From Pseudorhizobium pelagicum (lineage in GTDB: Bacteria > Pseudomonadota > Alphaproteobacteria > Rhizobiales > Rhizobiaceae), in NCBI GenBank assembly GCA_000722615.1, contig JOKI01000023.1, forward strand, positions 1 through 64,000: a stretch of DNA of 64,000 nucleotides. Direction: 5' to 3'. The notes beneath the pieces are model-generated. The model saw only the letters and a list, made by a program, of their open reading frames with translations. It was not told the DNA's origin and ran no database searches. The position numbers and the translations under genes are program-made. Below are positions 7,924-17,855 of this stretch, in pieces (within the stretch, counting starts at the first letter, position 1; every line of letters begins with the position of its first letter).

Positions 7924-10900
7924 ATGACACAGGTATTCGATGGCGTGGTGCTAGGCACGACGACCGAACTGTCGGTCCCGGCGATCAACGGGGTCAACGG
8001 CAACATCCTTCTCACCGATGGTCTCACCTCCGACCAGTCGCTGCGGATCCGGCTCGCAGGGCAGACCGGCCCCATCACCACGTGGGCGCTCGCGTTCGAC
8101 ATCTATGTCCCGTCGCCGGCAAACAGCTATGTCGGCCTTGCCCAGCTCGGCAAGGACACCGGCGACGGCGACCTGTTCCTGCACGAGAACGGCGACGGCA
8201 CCATGGGCCTCGGGATCTCGGGCCAATATGACGGCAAGGTCGCCTATGACAGCTGGGTGCGCATCGTCGTCACCGTCACCGAGGACGGCAATGGCAACAT
8301 GACCCTGACAAAATACGCCGACGGCACGCTCATCGGCACGCAGAACGCCGGCAATACCGACCGGTTCGACATCCAGCCCGAGCTCGGCCTTACCCTCTTC
8401 ACCGACGACGACGGCGAAACCTCGCCGGTCGCGGTGTCCAGCGTGTTCTTCTCGACAGAGATCGCCGACGTCGCCCCGCTCCTCGTGACGGGCGCGAAAG
8501 CCGATGCCGGCGGCTTCTTTGCCGCCGCCCCGTCCGCTGCAGCCGTCGAGATCGACTTCGCGAATGCAGATGTGACGCCGCGCTACGGCGATGCAGCCGT
8601 CGATCTGGAAGGCCTGACGCCGGAAGGCGAGCCGGCTGCGCGCGGAGACAGCGCCTTCGGCCTTGCCTCGCAGTTCGGCATCGAGCTTCCCGGCGGCCAG
8701 GACATTTCGATCCTCTCCTTCAACGGATACGAGGCGGGCGAGGGTCTCGCGGTGACCTTCCCGGTCGAAGCAAAGACGCTGACGAGCTACACTGCGGTGT
8801 GGGACATCTACCTCAACGCGTCAGACGAAGGTTCGACGGCGCTGCTGCGCGCCCAGGGCAGCTACACGGGCGCTGCGGATTTCCTGGTCGGCGCCGACCA
8901 TGGCCTGGGCACCGACGGCCAGTATGACGGCAAGGTCCCGACCGACGCGTGGACGCGTATCGCGCTCACCGTCGAGGACCTGGGGAACGGCACCTCGCTG
9001 CTGTCGAAATATATCGACGGCACGCTGGTCGGCACCCAGACGGTGGACACCGAGCGCTTCTCCATCGATACAAACAAGCCGCTGATGCTGCTGGCGGACG
9101 AATTCGGCAATACCGGCAGCGGCTACATCGCACATTTCGGTCTCGACCCGTCCGCGCTCTCGGCTGCCGACATCGCCGCTTTGGGCACCGTCGATGCCGA
9201 CGGTCCGTTCGACGCGCCGGTGCCCGGCAGTGAGCCGGTGATCAAGCCGGTCCAACTGGTTGCGGAAGAGAGCGATCGCAAGGGTGGCTTCTTCACGGTC
9301 GACACGGTCGACACCCAAGGGCTGACCTTCGATGCGGCCTTCTCGTTCCGGATCACCAACCAGAAGAACAGTCCGGCCGACGGCTTCGCGTTCCGTATCG
9401 ACAGCGCCGATCTCGAGCAGCATCTCGGCAATGGTGGTGGTGACATGGGTGTTCCGGGCGCTGCGGGCCAGGTTGTTCCCATCGTATCGGTCGTGTTCGA
9501 TATCTGGCAGAACGATAGCGAGCAGTCCGCGAATTCGGTCCGTCTCGTCGTCGGTGGTGGCCCGCAGGCCCCAGCGGTCGTGGCCCAATGGAACCTGCCG
9601 TTCAAACTCGTGGGCGGCGAGAACCTCTATTCCTGGGTGGAGTATGAGGGAGGCCGGCTGAAAGTCTACCTCTCCGACACCGACCAGAAGCCGTCCGAGC
9701 CGCTGATCAGCCAGGCCGTCGACATTGCTGCCGTGGTGGGCGACACCGCCAAGTTCGGCTTCTCCGGCGCCACTGGCGGCGAGAACGCCGAGATGAAGAT
9801 CCTGAACTTCGACATCTCCACAAACGACCCCGACGGCCCCTCCGGTGAACTGCTGCTGGAAGGCCGCAACGACATCGACTTCGTCGGCGATGCGGTGCAG
9901 ACCGCCCCGGACAGCTTCGACCCCAAGGCGCCGCTGCAGGTCGGCTTCGACGACAACAAGCCGACCCCGGACTTCGGTTTCACCGACGGCAAGGTGATCG
10001 ACGACGTGAATGTCGCCAAGCCCATCAAGGACATGTTGGTCAAGGCGCATGACGATCCGATTTCCTACAACCTCGCCGACGTGTTCGGCCACGGTGCGCA
10101 CGACTTCGCCGTGAAGAACTCCAACGGCGACGTGGTTCAGGCGACCATCAAGGACGGCGTTCTCACCCTCGCCTTCGGCGACACCCTGGACTACTCCGAC
10201 CTCGTCATCACCGCCGTGAGCGACCGCGGCGAGACGCTGACCGACAACGTGCGCATCCGCGTCGCTGGCGAGAACGCCTACACCTTCGCGATCATCCCCG
10301 ACACGCAGGATTACCCGTCGGGCCGCAATACCGATTCGCAAGTCATGATCGACATGATGAAGTGGATCGCAGACAACGCCGACGGCAAAAACATCGGCTT
10401 CGTCTCGAACGTCGGCGACATCACCAACAACAACACGGAAGCCGAATGGAAGGTTGCCAACGCGGCCTACGACATCCTGCGCAAGGCAGGTATCCCGTTC
10501 TCCGTTGCCGCGGGCAACCATGACGTCGGCGACAACGGGCAGTCCAACGTCCGCGACACCGCGCTGTTCAACAAGTACTTCTCGACCACCTATATGGCGC
10601 AGGACCCGACCTATGGCGGCGCATACGATCAGGAACCCGGCCGGATCGACAACAGCTATCACCTCTACGACGCGCCTGATGGCACCGGCTGGCTCATCTT
10701 GAGCCTCGAGTTCGGCCAGCGTGACGACGTCATGCGCTGGGCAGACGACGTCCTGACGAAATATGCCGACCGCAAGGTGATGATCCTCGAGCACACCGTG
10801 AACAATTTCGACGGTCGCCTCGACTCGATAGGCGACAAGCTTGTGGGAGAGCCGTCCGGCTACGACTATGGCCTCAAGAACAGCGACGAAGGTGCCTGGG

Positions 10901-13900
10901 ACGGCGAGATGCTGTGGCGCCAGGTGGTGGAGCGCCATTCCAACGTGGTGTTCACCGTCGGCGGCCACGTCTTCGGCGATGGCGCCGAGACGACGATCGA
11001 CCAGAACGCGTTCGGCTACAACGTCTACCAGTTCGTGGTGAACTACCAGGGTGGCGTTTCGAACGAGATCCTCGGCGCCGGCAACGAAGCGCTCGGGCCG
11101 AACGGCGGCAACGGCGCGATCCGTCTGGTGACGATCGACCCGGATAACGGCAAGATCTACACCGAGACCTACTTCAGCGCTCTTGACCTGTATTTCAACG
11201 GCTCGCGCGAAACGCCAGAGAAGAGCCGCGACGGCCTGACCGGCGAATATGTCGGACATGAGGAGACACTCGACGACGCCAACCTCGGCCACCGTGCACC
11301 CGAAACTGTGGCAGAGGCCGGCGACGACCAGCTTGTCGACGCCAAGCCGGGTGCGGACAAGGCCACGGTAACGCTGTCGGCGGCCGATACGGTCGACCAG
11401 CGGAAGGATGTCACCGCCTATATCTGGCGCGACGCCGACGGCCACGTGATCGCCGAAGGGCGCGAGGCGACGGTCGAGCTTGGCGCCGGCCGGCACGACA
11501 TCACGCTCACGGTGGAGACGGCGCATGGCGTCAGCAGCACCGATGAGGTGAAGGTGATCGTCGAGACGGACAAGACCTACTTCAGCGACAACTTCAATGA
11601 CGGCAATGCCGACGGTTGGTATCAGGTCGGCGAGATCGACCCCGCCACCACCGTCGAACTCGGCACCGATATCGGGTTCAACCTGCCGCCTATCGCCGAA
11701 GGCGTCGCAACCGGCGTGCTGCACGTCGACGCGCTGCCGGGCGACCGTGCGGTGAAGGTGATGCCGACAGGCCTGCACGGCGACGTCAAGGAGTTCACGC
11801 TGATCTACGATCTGTTCGTGGAGGAGGGCCACAATGCCTTCACTTCGCTGTTCCAGACCGACAGCACCAACAAGAGCGACGCCGAACTCTTCGTCCGCGA
11901 TCTGGGTAACGGCAAAGCCGGCATCGGCATCGCCGGTGCCTACGAGGGTGCGCTCGACTACGGCACCTGGAACCGCCTTGCCTTCACCTTCAAGATCGAA
12001 GGCAAGCAGCAGATCCTCAACAAGTACATCAATGGTGAACTGGTCGGCACGCAGGTGGTCGATACCGACGTGACGGACGGCACGCGCTGGGGTTTCAACA
12101 GCGCACACGGCTTCTACATCATGAGTGACGACGACAAGGAGACATCAGGCGCTTCGCTGTCGGCCTTCACCTTCGTGAAGGGTGCCATGTCCGGCGAGGC
12201 GATCGCGGCCCTCGGCGGGGTCGACGCAAACGGTCCGCTTGCCTCGGGTGCTGCCGGTGACGTCCAGTTGAACTTCAACGGCAGCCTCAACTCGACCGAT
12301 TTCGGCGGCGCCAAGGTCTCCGTCGTGGTTCCAGGCGCACCTGACCAGTCCTTCGTGGTCAAGGGATCGGCCAACAGCCGCGATGCCGACGACGCCCTCG
12401 GCGGTGTCGGAGGCACGCTTTACGATCTCTCCGGCGGGACCGACAACACCTTCGTCAAGAAGGGCGCGATGATCGGCGACATGGTTCTTGAGACGAGCAT
12501 GCTGTCGCTCGAAGAGGGGACCATGGGGGTCGTCATTCGTTACGACGAGGCAACCGGCGACTGCTACCGCTTCGAGGTCTCAAACGCCGACAATGTGCGC
12601 CGACTCGTCCGCATCGAGAACGGTGTCAAGACAGTGCTGGCCGAGGAGGCCGGTGGCTACACCTTCTATCATGATGTCGACGTGAAGGTGGTCGTGCGTG
12701 GCAACACCATTGGCGTCTCGCTCGACGGTGTCCTCCTGTTCGGCGGCCTCGTGACCGACACCGCGCCGCTCGGCGCCGGCACCGTCGGCTTCTATTCGAG
12801 CAAGAACCAGGGCTCGCTGTTCGACGATATTACCGTACGCGCGCCGACCAATGAGGCCGATGCCGGAGCCGATCTGCGCATCATCGACTTCGACGGCGAC
12901 GGGAAGGCCACCGCCACGATCAATGCCAGCCTGTCGACCGGCGCCAATCCGGTGATCACGGCAGGTGGCGAGACCGTCAACGGCAATACCTTGACCAAGG
13001 AGTTCGGCCCCGGCCGCACAACGGTCGTGGTCACCGTCGGCGATGACACCGACGCCATGGTGGTCGACGTCGTCACCGGCGATCGCATCATCACTGCAGA
13101 GACCTTCAATGACGGCTCGATGGACGGCTGGACCATCATCGACACCACCGAGTTCAACGGGGCAGGCGTCCGCGTCGATGGCTCCGCAAACTGGGCGGTG
13201 GTCGATGGCGCGCTGGTGGAGCGCGAAGGAGCCTACAGCCGTGAGCTGACCTGGACTCCATCCGGCGCCAGCGTTCCCGATCTGTGGCAGCGCGGCTGGT
13301 CGCCGCTCGGCGACGGCTCATACGCCCTCCACAAGGGGACCTATGCGCTCTACGCCGGCAACAAGGCACTGAAGAACTACGCGATCGAGGCTGATATCAC
13401 CGTCCCGACCGCTGCCGGCGGCGTCGGCTTCATGCTGAACTACGTCGATGCCGACAATTACACCAAGCTTGAGATCGACGCCCACGCCCGTCTCGCGACG
13501 GTCGTTCAGGTGGTCAAGGGCTACGAGGAGATTATCGGCCGCGTGCGCACCACGTTCACGCCCGGCGACACCTTCCACCTTGCAGCCGACGTGCTCAACG
13601 GCAAGCTGCAGGTGACCGTCGACGGACACAGCCTGTTCTCCTACCCGGTTGTCCTCGATGACGTCAGGGTCGGGTCTGCCGGCGTCTACAGCTGGAAGGC
13701 TGCCGGGGTGAAGTTCGACAACGTGGCGATCATCGAACTCTCCAACACCCAGCCACCGGCCAGCGACCTTGTTCTGGTCGGTAACGACAAGGATGATGTG
13801 CTCCTGGGCGACATCGGAAACGACGTGATCCAGGGGCTTGGCGGCGACGACAAGCTCTATGGCGACGGCGGCGACGACACGCTGATCGGCGGTGAGGGCA

Positions 13901-15432
13901 ATGACTATGTGAGCGGTGGAGCCGGCAGTGATGCGCTGATCGGCAACGAGGGCGCCGATTACCTGATCGGCGGGGCCGGCGACGACGTGCTGGACGGCGG
14001 TGAAGGAGACGACCAGCTGCAGGGTGGCACGGGGTCGGACACTTACGTCTATCGTTCCGGCGATGGCTCCGATGTGATCGTCGAGACGGCGGCGTCCGAC
14101 GACCAGGATCGGCTGTTCCTCGACGATGCGACGCGGGCCGATGTCGTCATCCACCGCCATGGCCGTGATGTCGAGATCGGGATCGCCGGCAAGACGATCA
14201 CGCTGAAGGACCAGCTCGCCGGCAATGGCGCCGGCGTCGAGGTGGTGGCCTTTGCCGATGGCTCCGTACTTTCGGCGGACGAGCTCGCCGCCGCCATCGT
14301 CAACCGCGGCCCTGTCGTCGACCAGCCGGCCGCGGCCACGGGTGATGAGGAGGCCGCCATAACCGGGCAGATCGTCGCCAGGGATGCCGATGGCGACACC
14401 CTTGTCTATGGCGTCAAGGACGGCTTCGGTCCGAAGAACGGCACGGTGTCGCTCAACCCCTCGACCGGTGCCTGGACCTATCATCCCGCCGCCGATTACA
14501 ACGGCGCCGACAGCTTCACCGTCACCGTGGCCGATGGCCATGGCGGCAAGGTGGAGACGGTGGTGACGCTGGCGGTCAGGCCGGTCAACGATGCGCCGGT
14601 GGCGGTCGCAGATACCGGCAGCGTGAAGGAAAGCGAGACCAAGACCTTCGATCTCGTCGCCAACGACCTTGATGTCGACGGCGATATCCTGAGCCTTTCG
14701 GGCTTTGCGGTGGTGGGCGTCGAGGGCATTGCGCTCGACAAGGATGCAGCCAAGGCGGCATTCTCGATCGACGCAAGCGGCAAGCTTGCCTTTGACGGCA
14801 AGGGGCTGTTCGACGGGCTCAACGAAGGCGAGACGGCGAAGCTCACGCTGTCCTATACGGTCTCGGACGGCCATGGCGGCACGGCAACCGGTCAGTTCAC
14901 GCTGACGGTCGACGGTGAAGGCAAGGCGCTGGACGTGGTGAGCGGCACGGCCGGTTCGGACATGCTGTTTGCCACAGATACGGGCGCGGCGATCGATGCG
15001 GGCGGCGGCAACGACTATGTGTTCGGCGGCAAGGCCGGCGACGTGGTCGAGGCAGGCGCAGGCAACGACTATGTGTTCGGCAATGGCGGCCATGACGTGA
15101 TCCATGGCGGCTACGGCCATGACACGCTGTTCGGCGGCGACGGCGACGACATCCTGGCGGGCGGTGCCGGCAACGACCGGATGAACGGCGGCGCGGGCAA
15201 GGACAGCTTCGTGTTCCGCACCGGCTTCGGCCACGACACGGTGATGGACTTCGAAGCCGGTGACGTGATCGAGCTAGCCTCGAGCGAGATCCACGACTTC
15301 GCGAGCCTTGCCGAACACCTGAGCGAAACCGCGCTCGGGACCGTCATCACGCTGGACGACGGCGCCACGCTGACGCTTGCCAATATCACGAAGGACCAGC
15401 TGACCGCCGATCAGTTCTACTTCGCCGCATAA
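7924..15432 (+). CDS. Giant RTX protein with lectin-like modules and a calcineurin-like metallophosphoesterase
   Basis: The product has 2502 residues, no N-terminal signal, and two C-terminal RTX blocks, as expected for type I secretion. Order of parts: LamG-like modules (about 1-185 and 195-425), a legume-lectin-like module (about 455-640), a linker, a metallophosphoesterase (about 786-1075; PDTQDYPS, NVGDITNNN, GNHDVGD at 864, GGHVFGDG near 1013), a PKD-like segment, a third LamG-like module (about 1220-1435), further beta-rich modules, RTX block 1 (1950-2039), cadherin/VCBS-like domains (about 2125-2330), RTX block 2 (2337-2428) and a C-terminal tail with export-signal character. Extracellular phosphoester cleavage combined with carbohydrate binding is inferred. 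No T1SS ABC, HlyD or TolC genes lie next to it. The start has GAGAGG just upstream. The divergent LysR chimera shares its 98-bp promoter region. Confidence 0.92.
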   Translation: MTQVFDGVVLGTTTELSVPAINGVNGNILLTDGLTSDQSLRIRLAGQTGPITTWALAFDIYVPSPANSYVGLAQLGKDTGDGDLFLHENGDGTMGLGISGQYDGKVAYDSWVRIVVTVTEDGNGNMTLTKYADGTLIGTQNAGNTDRFDIQPELGLTLFTDDDGETSPVAVSSVFFSTEIADVAPLLVTGAKADAGGFFAAAPSAAAVEIDFANADVTPRYGDAAVDLEGLTPEGEPAARGDSAFGLASQFGIELPGGQDISILSFNGYEAGEGLAVTFPVEAKTLTSYTAVWDIYLNASDEGSTALLRAQGSYTGAADFLVGADHGLGTDGQYDGKVPTDAWTRIALTVEDLGNGTSLLSKYIDGTLVGTQTVDTERFSIDTNKPLMLLADEFGNTGSGYIAHFGLDPSALSAADIAALGTVDADGPFDAPVPGSEPVIKPVQLVAEESDRKGGFFTVDTVDTQGLTFDAAFSFRITNQKNSPADGFAFRIDSADLEQHLGNGGGDMGVPGAAGQVVPIVSVVFDIWQNDSEQSANSVRLVVGGGPQAPAVVAQWNLPFKLVGGENLYSWVEYEGGRLKVYLSDTDQKPSEPLISQAVDIAAVVGDTAKFGFSGATGGENAEMKILNFDISTNDPDGPSGELLLEGRNDIDFVGDAVQTAPDSFDPKAPLQVGFDDNKPTPDFGFTDGKVIDDVNVAKPIKDMLVKAHDDPISYNLADVFGHGAHDFAVKNSNGDVVQATIKDGVLTLAFGDTLDYSDLVITAVSDRGETLTDNVRIRVAGENAYTFAIIPDTQDYPSGRNTDSQVMIDMMKWIADNADGKNIGFVSNVGDITNNNTEAEWKVANAAYDILRKAGIPFSVAAGNHDVGDNGQSNVRDTALFNKYFSTTYMAQDPTYGGAYDQEPGRIDNSYHLYDAPDGTGWLILSLEFGQRDDVMRWADDVLTKYADRKVMILEHTVNNFDGRLDSIGDKLVGEPSGYDYGLKNSDEGAWDGEMLWRQVVERHSNVVFTVGGHVFGDGAETTIDQNAFGYNVYQFVVNYQGGVSNEILGAGNEALGPNGGNGAIRLVTIDPDNGKIYTETYFSALDLYFNGSRETPEKSRDGLTGEYVGHEETLDDANLGHRAPETVAEAGDDQLVDAKPGADKATVTLSAADTVDQRKDVTAYIWRDADGHVIAEGREATVELGAGRHDITLTVETAHGVSSTDEVKVIVETDKTYFSDNFNDGNADGWYQVGEIDPATTVELGTDIGFNLPPIAEGVATGVLHVDALPGDRAVKVMPTGLHGDVKEFTLIYDLFVEEGHNAFTSLFQTDSTNKSDAELFVRDLGNGKAGIGIAGAYEGALDYGTWNRLAFTFKIEGKQQILNKYINGELVGTQVVDTDVTDGTRWGFNSAHGFYIMSDDDKETSGASLSAFTFVKGAMSGEAIAALGGVDANGPLASGAAGDVQLNFNGSLNSTDFGGAKVSVVVPGAPDQSFVVKGSANSRDADDALGGVGGTLYDLSGGTDNTFVKKGAMIGDMVLETSMLSLEEGTMGVVIRYDEATGDCYRFEVSNADNVRRLVRIENGVKTVLAEEAGGYTFYHDVDVKVVVRGNTIGVSLDGVLLFGGLVTDTAPLGAGTVGFYSSKNQGSLFDDITVRAPTNEADAGADLRIIDFDGDGKATATINASLSTGANPVITAGGETVNGNTLTKEFGPGRTTVVVTVGDDTDAMVVDVVTGDRIITAETFNDGSMDGWTIIDTTEFNGAGVRVDGSANWAVVDGALVEREGAYSRELTWTPSGASVPDLWQRGWSPLGDGSYALHKGTYALYAGNKALKNYAIEADITVPTAAGGVGFMLNYVDADNYTKLEIDAHARLATVVQVVKGYEEIIGRVRTTFTPGDTFHLAADVLNGKLQVTVDGHSLFSYPVVLDDVRVGSAGVYSWKAAGVKFDNVAIIELSNTQPPASDLVLVGNDKDDVLLGDIGNDVIQGLGGDDKLYGDGGDDTLIGGEGNDYVSGGAGSDALIGNEGADYLIGGAGDDVLDGGEGDDQLQGGTGSDTYVYRSGDGSDVIVETAASDDQDRLFLDDATRADVVIHRHGRDVEIGIAGKTITLKDQLAGNGAGVEVVAFADGSVLSADELAAAIVNRGPVVDQPAAATGDEEAAITGQIVARDADGDTLVYGVKDGFGPKNGTVSLNPSTGAWTYHPAADYNGADSFTVTVADGHGGKVETVVTLAVRPVNDAPVAVADTGSVKESETKTFDLVANDLDVDGDILSLSGFAVVGVEGIALDKDAAKAAFSIDASGKLAFDGKGLFDGLNEGETAKLTLSYTVSDGHGGTATGQFTLTVDGEGKALDVVSGTAGSDMLFATDTGAAIDAGGGNDYVFGGKAGDVVEAGAGNDYVFGNGGHDVIHGGYGHDTLFGGDGDDILAGGAGNDRMNGGAGKDSFVFRTGFGHDTVMDFEAGDVIELASSEIHDFASLAEHLSETALGTVITLDDGATLTLANITKDQLTADQFYFAA
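13771..14040 (+). repeat. RTX calcium-binding nonapeptide repeats, block 1
   Basis: This part of the giant gene encodes tandem GGxGxDxxx nonapeptides such as GGDDKLYGD, GGDDTLIGG and GAGDDVLDGG (residues 1950-2039). Such repeats bind calcium and fold into parallel beta-rolls after secretion. The block is followed by the conserved post-repeat stretch beginning SDTYVYRSGDG. Confidence 0.9.
14932..15207 (+). repeat. RTX calcium-binding nonapeptide repeats, block 2
   Basis: A second RTX block (residues 2337-2428) includes GGNDYVFGG, AGNDYVFGN, GHDTLFGGD and GAGNDRMNGG. It precedes the last 75 residues, which run from SFVFRTGFGHDTVMDF to the terminal QFYFAA and look like the uncleaved T1SS signal region. 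Confidence 0.9.
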
Positions 15433-15467
15433 ACAGGCGAAAAAGGACGGAGCGTGCAGACGCAGAC

Positions 15468-15502
15468 GACAGGGCCGGGATCTTGACGATCCCGGCCCTG
15501 TC
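15468..15502. terminator. Strong hairpin after the RTX gene
   Basis: A perfect 15-bp inverted repeat (GACAGGGCCGGGATC and its complement) encloses the 5-base loop TTGAC, 36 bases after the stop codon. The stem is G+C-rich and very stable. No T-run follows, so it is either a terminator of the kind common in high-G+C bacteria or an mRNA 3'-end stabiliser. Confidence 0.7.
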
Positions 15503-15720
15503 GCATTCGCGAGGCGGGGACAAAACGCGCTTTCTGGCAGCTATTTCCGTCTGGTCCGGACGTCATGGTGCCACCTGCAATCAGCGGCCGCTTTCCGGTT
15601 TCAGGAGTTGGTGCGCGAAGCGCCGCTGTAACGTCGGGTCTCCTCCCTGCGTAACAGACTCGTGGTTTGACAGTTCTTTGCGTGACTGCCCAATGGGCCA
15701 CGTATATCCAAGGAGCCCGC

Positions 15721-17232
15721 ATGGCATCGACCGATCAGAGGCCCGCACCCGCCGATCGGCGCTGGATGCGGCCGAGGCGGTTCGACCGCAATCTCATCGT
15801 GATCGGTGCGGGCTCGGCAGGGCTCGTGTCTGCCTATATCGCAGCGAGCGCCAAGGCGAAGGTGACGCTGGTCGAGGCGCACAAAATGGGTGGCGACTGT
15901 CTGAACTTCGGCTGCGTGCCTTCCAAGGCCCTCATCAAGAGCGCCAGCGTGGCGCAGCAGATGCGGCATGCCGATCGTTACGGCGTGCAATCCGTCGAGC
16001 CGAGGATTTCCTTCTCCGCGGTGATGGAGCGGATACACAAGGTCATCGCCGAGATCGAACCGCACGACAGCGTCGAGCGGTATACGTCGCTGGGTGTCGA
16101 GGTGCTGCAGGGCTATGCCAGATTTATCGATCCCTGGACGGTCGAAATTGCCCTGAATGGCGGCGAGACCCTGCGGCTGACGAGCCGCGCCATCATCATT
16201 GCCACCGGCGCCCAACCCGTCGTGGCGCCAATTCCCGGCATGGAAGAGGTCGGCTATCTTACCTCGGACACGCTGTGGGACCGCCTGCGCCATCGGCCCG
16301 AGGCACCGAAACGGCTGGTGGTGCTGGGCGGCGGTCCGATCGGCTGCGAACTGGCGCAGAGTTTCGCACGGCTCGGCTCCGAGGTCACGCAGATCGAAAT
16401 GGCACCGCGCCTGATGATGCGCGAGGACGAGGATGCTTCGTCGCTGGTTGAGGCATCGCTGACGGCGGACGGTGTTGCGGTGCTGACCGATCACAAGGCG
16501 GTCGCCTGCGGGGTCGGGGCAGACGGGAAGTGGATCGAGATCGAGAACGCTGGCCAGAAGCGCCGGATTTCGTTCGACGAGATCATTGCCGCGGTTGGCC
16601 GAACGCCGCGCCTGAAGGGCTTCGGTCTGGAGGAACTCGGCATCGAGGTCGATCGCACCGTCCAGACCAACGCCTATCTGCAGACGCTGCATCCCCACAT
16701 CCTCGCCGCCGGCGACGTTGCAGGACCCTACCAGCTCACGCATGTGGCCGGGCATCAGGCCTGGTTCGCCGCGATCAATGCGCTTTTCGGTGACCTCAGG
16801 CGGTTCAAGGTAGATTACACCGTCATTCCCTGGGCGACCTTCACGGATCCGGAAGTCGCGCGCGTCGGGCTGTCGGAGACGGAGGCGAGGGAGAAGAACA
16901 TCCCCTACGAGGTTACCCGTTTCGGGATCGACGATCTCGACCGCGCTATCGCGGATGGCTCCGCGCGGGGCTTCGTCAAGGTGTTGACCGTTCCGGGGAA
17001 GGACAAGATCCTCGGTGCGACCATTGTCGGCGCGCATGCCGGCGACTTGCTTGCCGAATTCGTCTTCGCCATGAAGCACAAGCACGGCCTCGGCAAGATC
17101 CTCGGCACGATCCATATCTATCCGACGCTTGCGGAAGCCAACAAGATGGTGGCCGGCCAGTGGCGCCGCAACCACATCAACGACTTCCTTCTCTCGCTGC
17201 TCGAGCGTTTCCAGACCTGGAGGCGCGGATGA
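15721..17232 (+). CDS. FAD-dependent pyridine nucleotide-disulfide oxidoreductase (mercuric-reductase/dihydrolipoyl-dehydrogenase-like)
   Basis: A 503-residue flavoprotein; the ATG at 15721 follows AAGGAG with good spacing, so the longer frame from 15667 is not used. FAD site GAGSAG at 29-34, redox-active disulfide Cys 60 and Cys 65 in GGDCLNFGCVPSK, NAD(P) site GGGPIGCELAQ, second FAD motif AAGDVAGPYQLTH, and the C-terminal dimer interface with HIYPTLAE in place of the usual His-Pro pair. It lacks an N-terminal mercury-binding domain, so mercury reduction is not indicated. Homologues with this HIYPTLAE ending often lie beside, or fused to, TVP38/DedA-like membrane proteins, as here two genes downstream. 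It is first in a seven-gene plus-strand operon. The natural disulfide or electron acceptor is unknown. Confidence 0.9.
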   Translation: MASTDQRPAPADRRWMRPRRFDRNLIVIGAGSAGLVSAYIAASAKAKVTLVEAHKMGGDCLNFGCVPSKALIKSASVAQQMRHADRYGVQSVEPRISFSAVMERIHKVIAEIEPHDSVERYTSLGVEVLQGYARFIDPWTVEIALNGGETLRLTSRAIIIATGAQPVVAPIPGMEEVGYLTSDTLWDRLRHRPEAPKRLVVLGGGPIGCELAQSFARLGSEVTQIEMAPRLMMREDEDASSLVEASLTADGVAVLTDHKAVACGVGADGKWIEIENAGQKRRISFDEIIAAVGRTPRLKGFGLEELGIEVDRTVQTNAYLQTLHPHILAAGDVAGPYQLTHVAGHQAWFAAINALFGDLRRFKVDYTVIPWATFTDPEVARVGLSETEAREKNIPYEVTRFGIDDLDRAIADGSARGFVKVLTVPGKDKILGATIVGAHAGDLLAEFVFAMKHKHGLGKILGTIHIYPTLAEANKMVAGQWRRNHINDFLLSLLERFQTWRRG

Positions 17233-17855
17233 TCGATTCCCGCATCCTGCCTCTGCAGCGCGCCGCCCTTCAGCCGGGCGCCGAGTTCCTGGCGCGTTAT
17301 GGAGTGCGTGCGGACGTCATTAGCATGGTGGGCTTTCTCGCCGGTCTCGGCGCCTTTGCCGCCTTGTGCTTTGGCATCTGGCTGCTGGCGCTGGCGCTGA
17401 TCCTCGCCAACCGCCTTCTCGACGGATTGGATGGAGCCGTGGCGCGCATCCAGGGGCCGACGGCCCGCGGCGCCTTCCTCGACATCGCGCTCGACATGGT
17501 GTTTTACGCGCTCATCCCGCTCGGCTTTGCCGTATCGGCTCCCGACGCGAATGCGCTGCCAGCTGCCGTCCTGATCGTTTCCTTCGTCGGGACGGGCTCC
17601 TCCTTCCTCGCCTTCTCCGCCGTCGCGGCAAAGCTCGGCAGAAACGCCCCGGAGTTTCCCACGAAGGGGATCTACTATGCCGGAGGACTGGCGGAGGGAG
17701 TCGAGACCATCGCCGTCTTCATCGCGATGTGCCTTTTTCCGGGCGCCTTCCCGATCATCGCCTATGGGTTTGCGGCAATTTGCGCTCTGACCACGCTTGT
17801 CCGCTGGCGGCAGGCTTGGCTCGCCTTTTCCGGGAATGATCTCAAACATGATTGA
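17229..17855 (+). CDS. CDP-alcohol phosphatidyltransferase family membrane enzyme (YnjF-like)
   Basis: A 208-residue integral membrane protein; its ATG overlaps the previous stop (ATGA at 17229). The family signature is complete: DGAVARIQGPTARG followed by AFLDIALD, i.e. DGxxAR...G...D...D, whose aspartates bind the divalent metals and the CDP-alcohol. About five to six hydrophobic helices surround it. Enzymes of this family exchange CMP in a CDP-alcohol for a second alcohol, making phospholipids such as phosphatidylglycerol phosphate, but this divergent member sits with ynjBCD-type transporter genes, as does E. coli ynjF. That context suggests a special phospholipid or phosphodiester linked to the transported compound. 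The specific product is not known. Confidence 0.88.
   Translation: MIDSRILPLQRAALQPGAEFLARYGVRADVISMVGFLAGLGAFAALCFGIWLLALALILANRLLDGLDGAVARIQGPTARGAFLDIALDMVFYALIPLGFAVSAPDANALPAAVLIVSFVGTGSSFLAFSAVAAKLGRNAPEFPTKGIYYAGGLAEGVETIAVFIAMCLFPGAFPIIAYGFAAICALTTLVRWRQAWLAFSGNDLKHD

Noticed and set aside
8821..12108. A 1095-codon open frame on the minus strand inside the RTX gene
   Set aside because: It is antisense to a gene with clear domains, and its composition (runs of Val, Asp, Arg, His) is that of a shadow frame in high-G+C DNA.
13318..15234. A 638-codon minus-strand frame opposite the RTX repeats
   Set aside because: Repeat-rich sense coding produces open antisense frames; no domain is visible.
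15721..17232. Mercuric reductase
   Set aside because: There is no N-terminal mercury-binding domain, no C-terminal Cys pair and no mer genes nearby.
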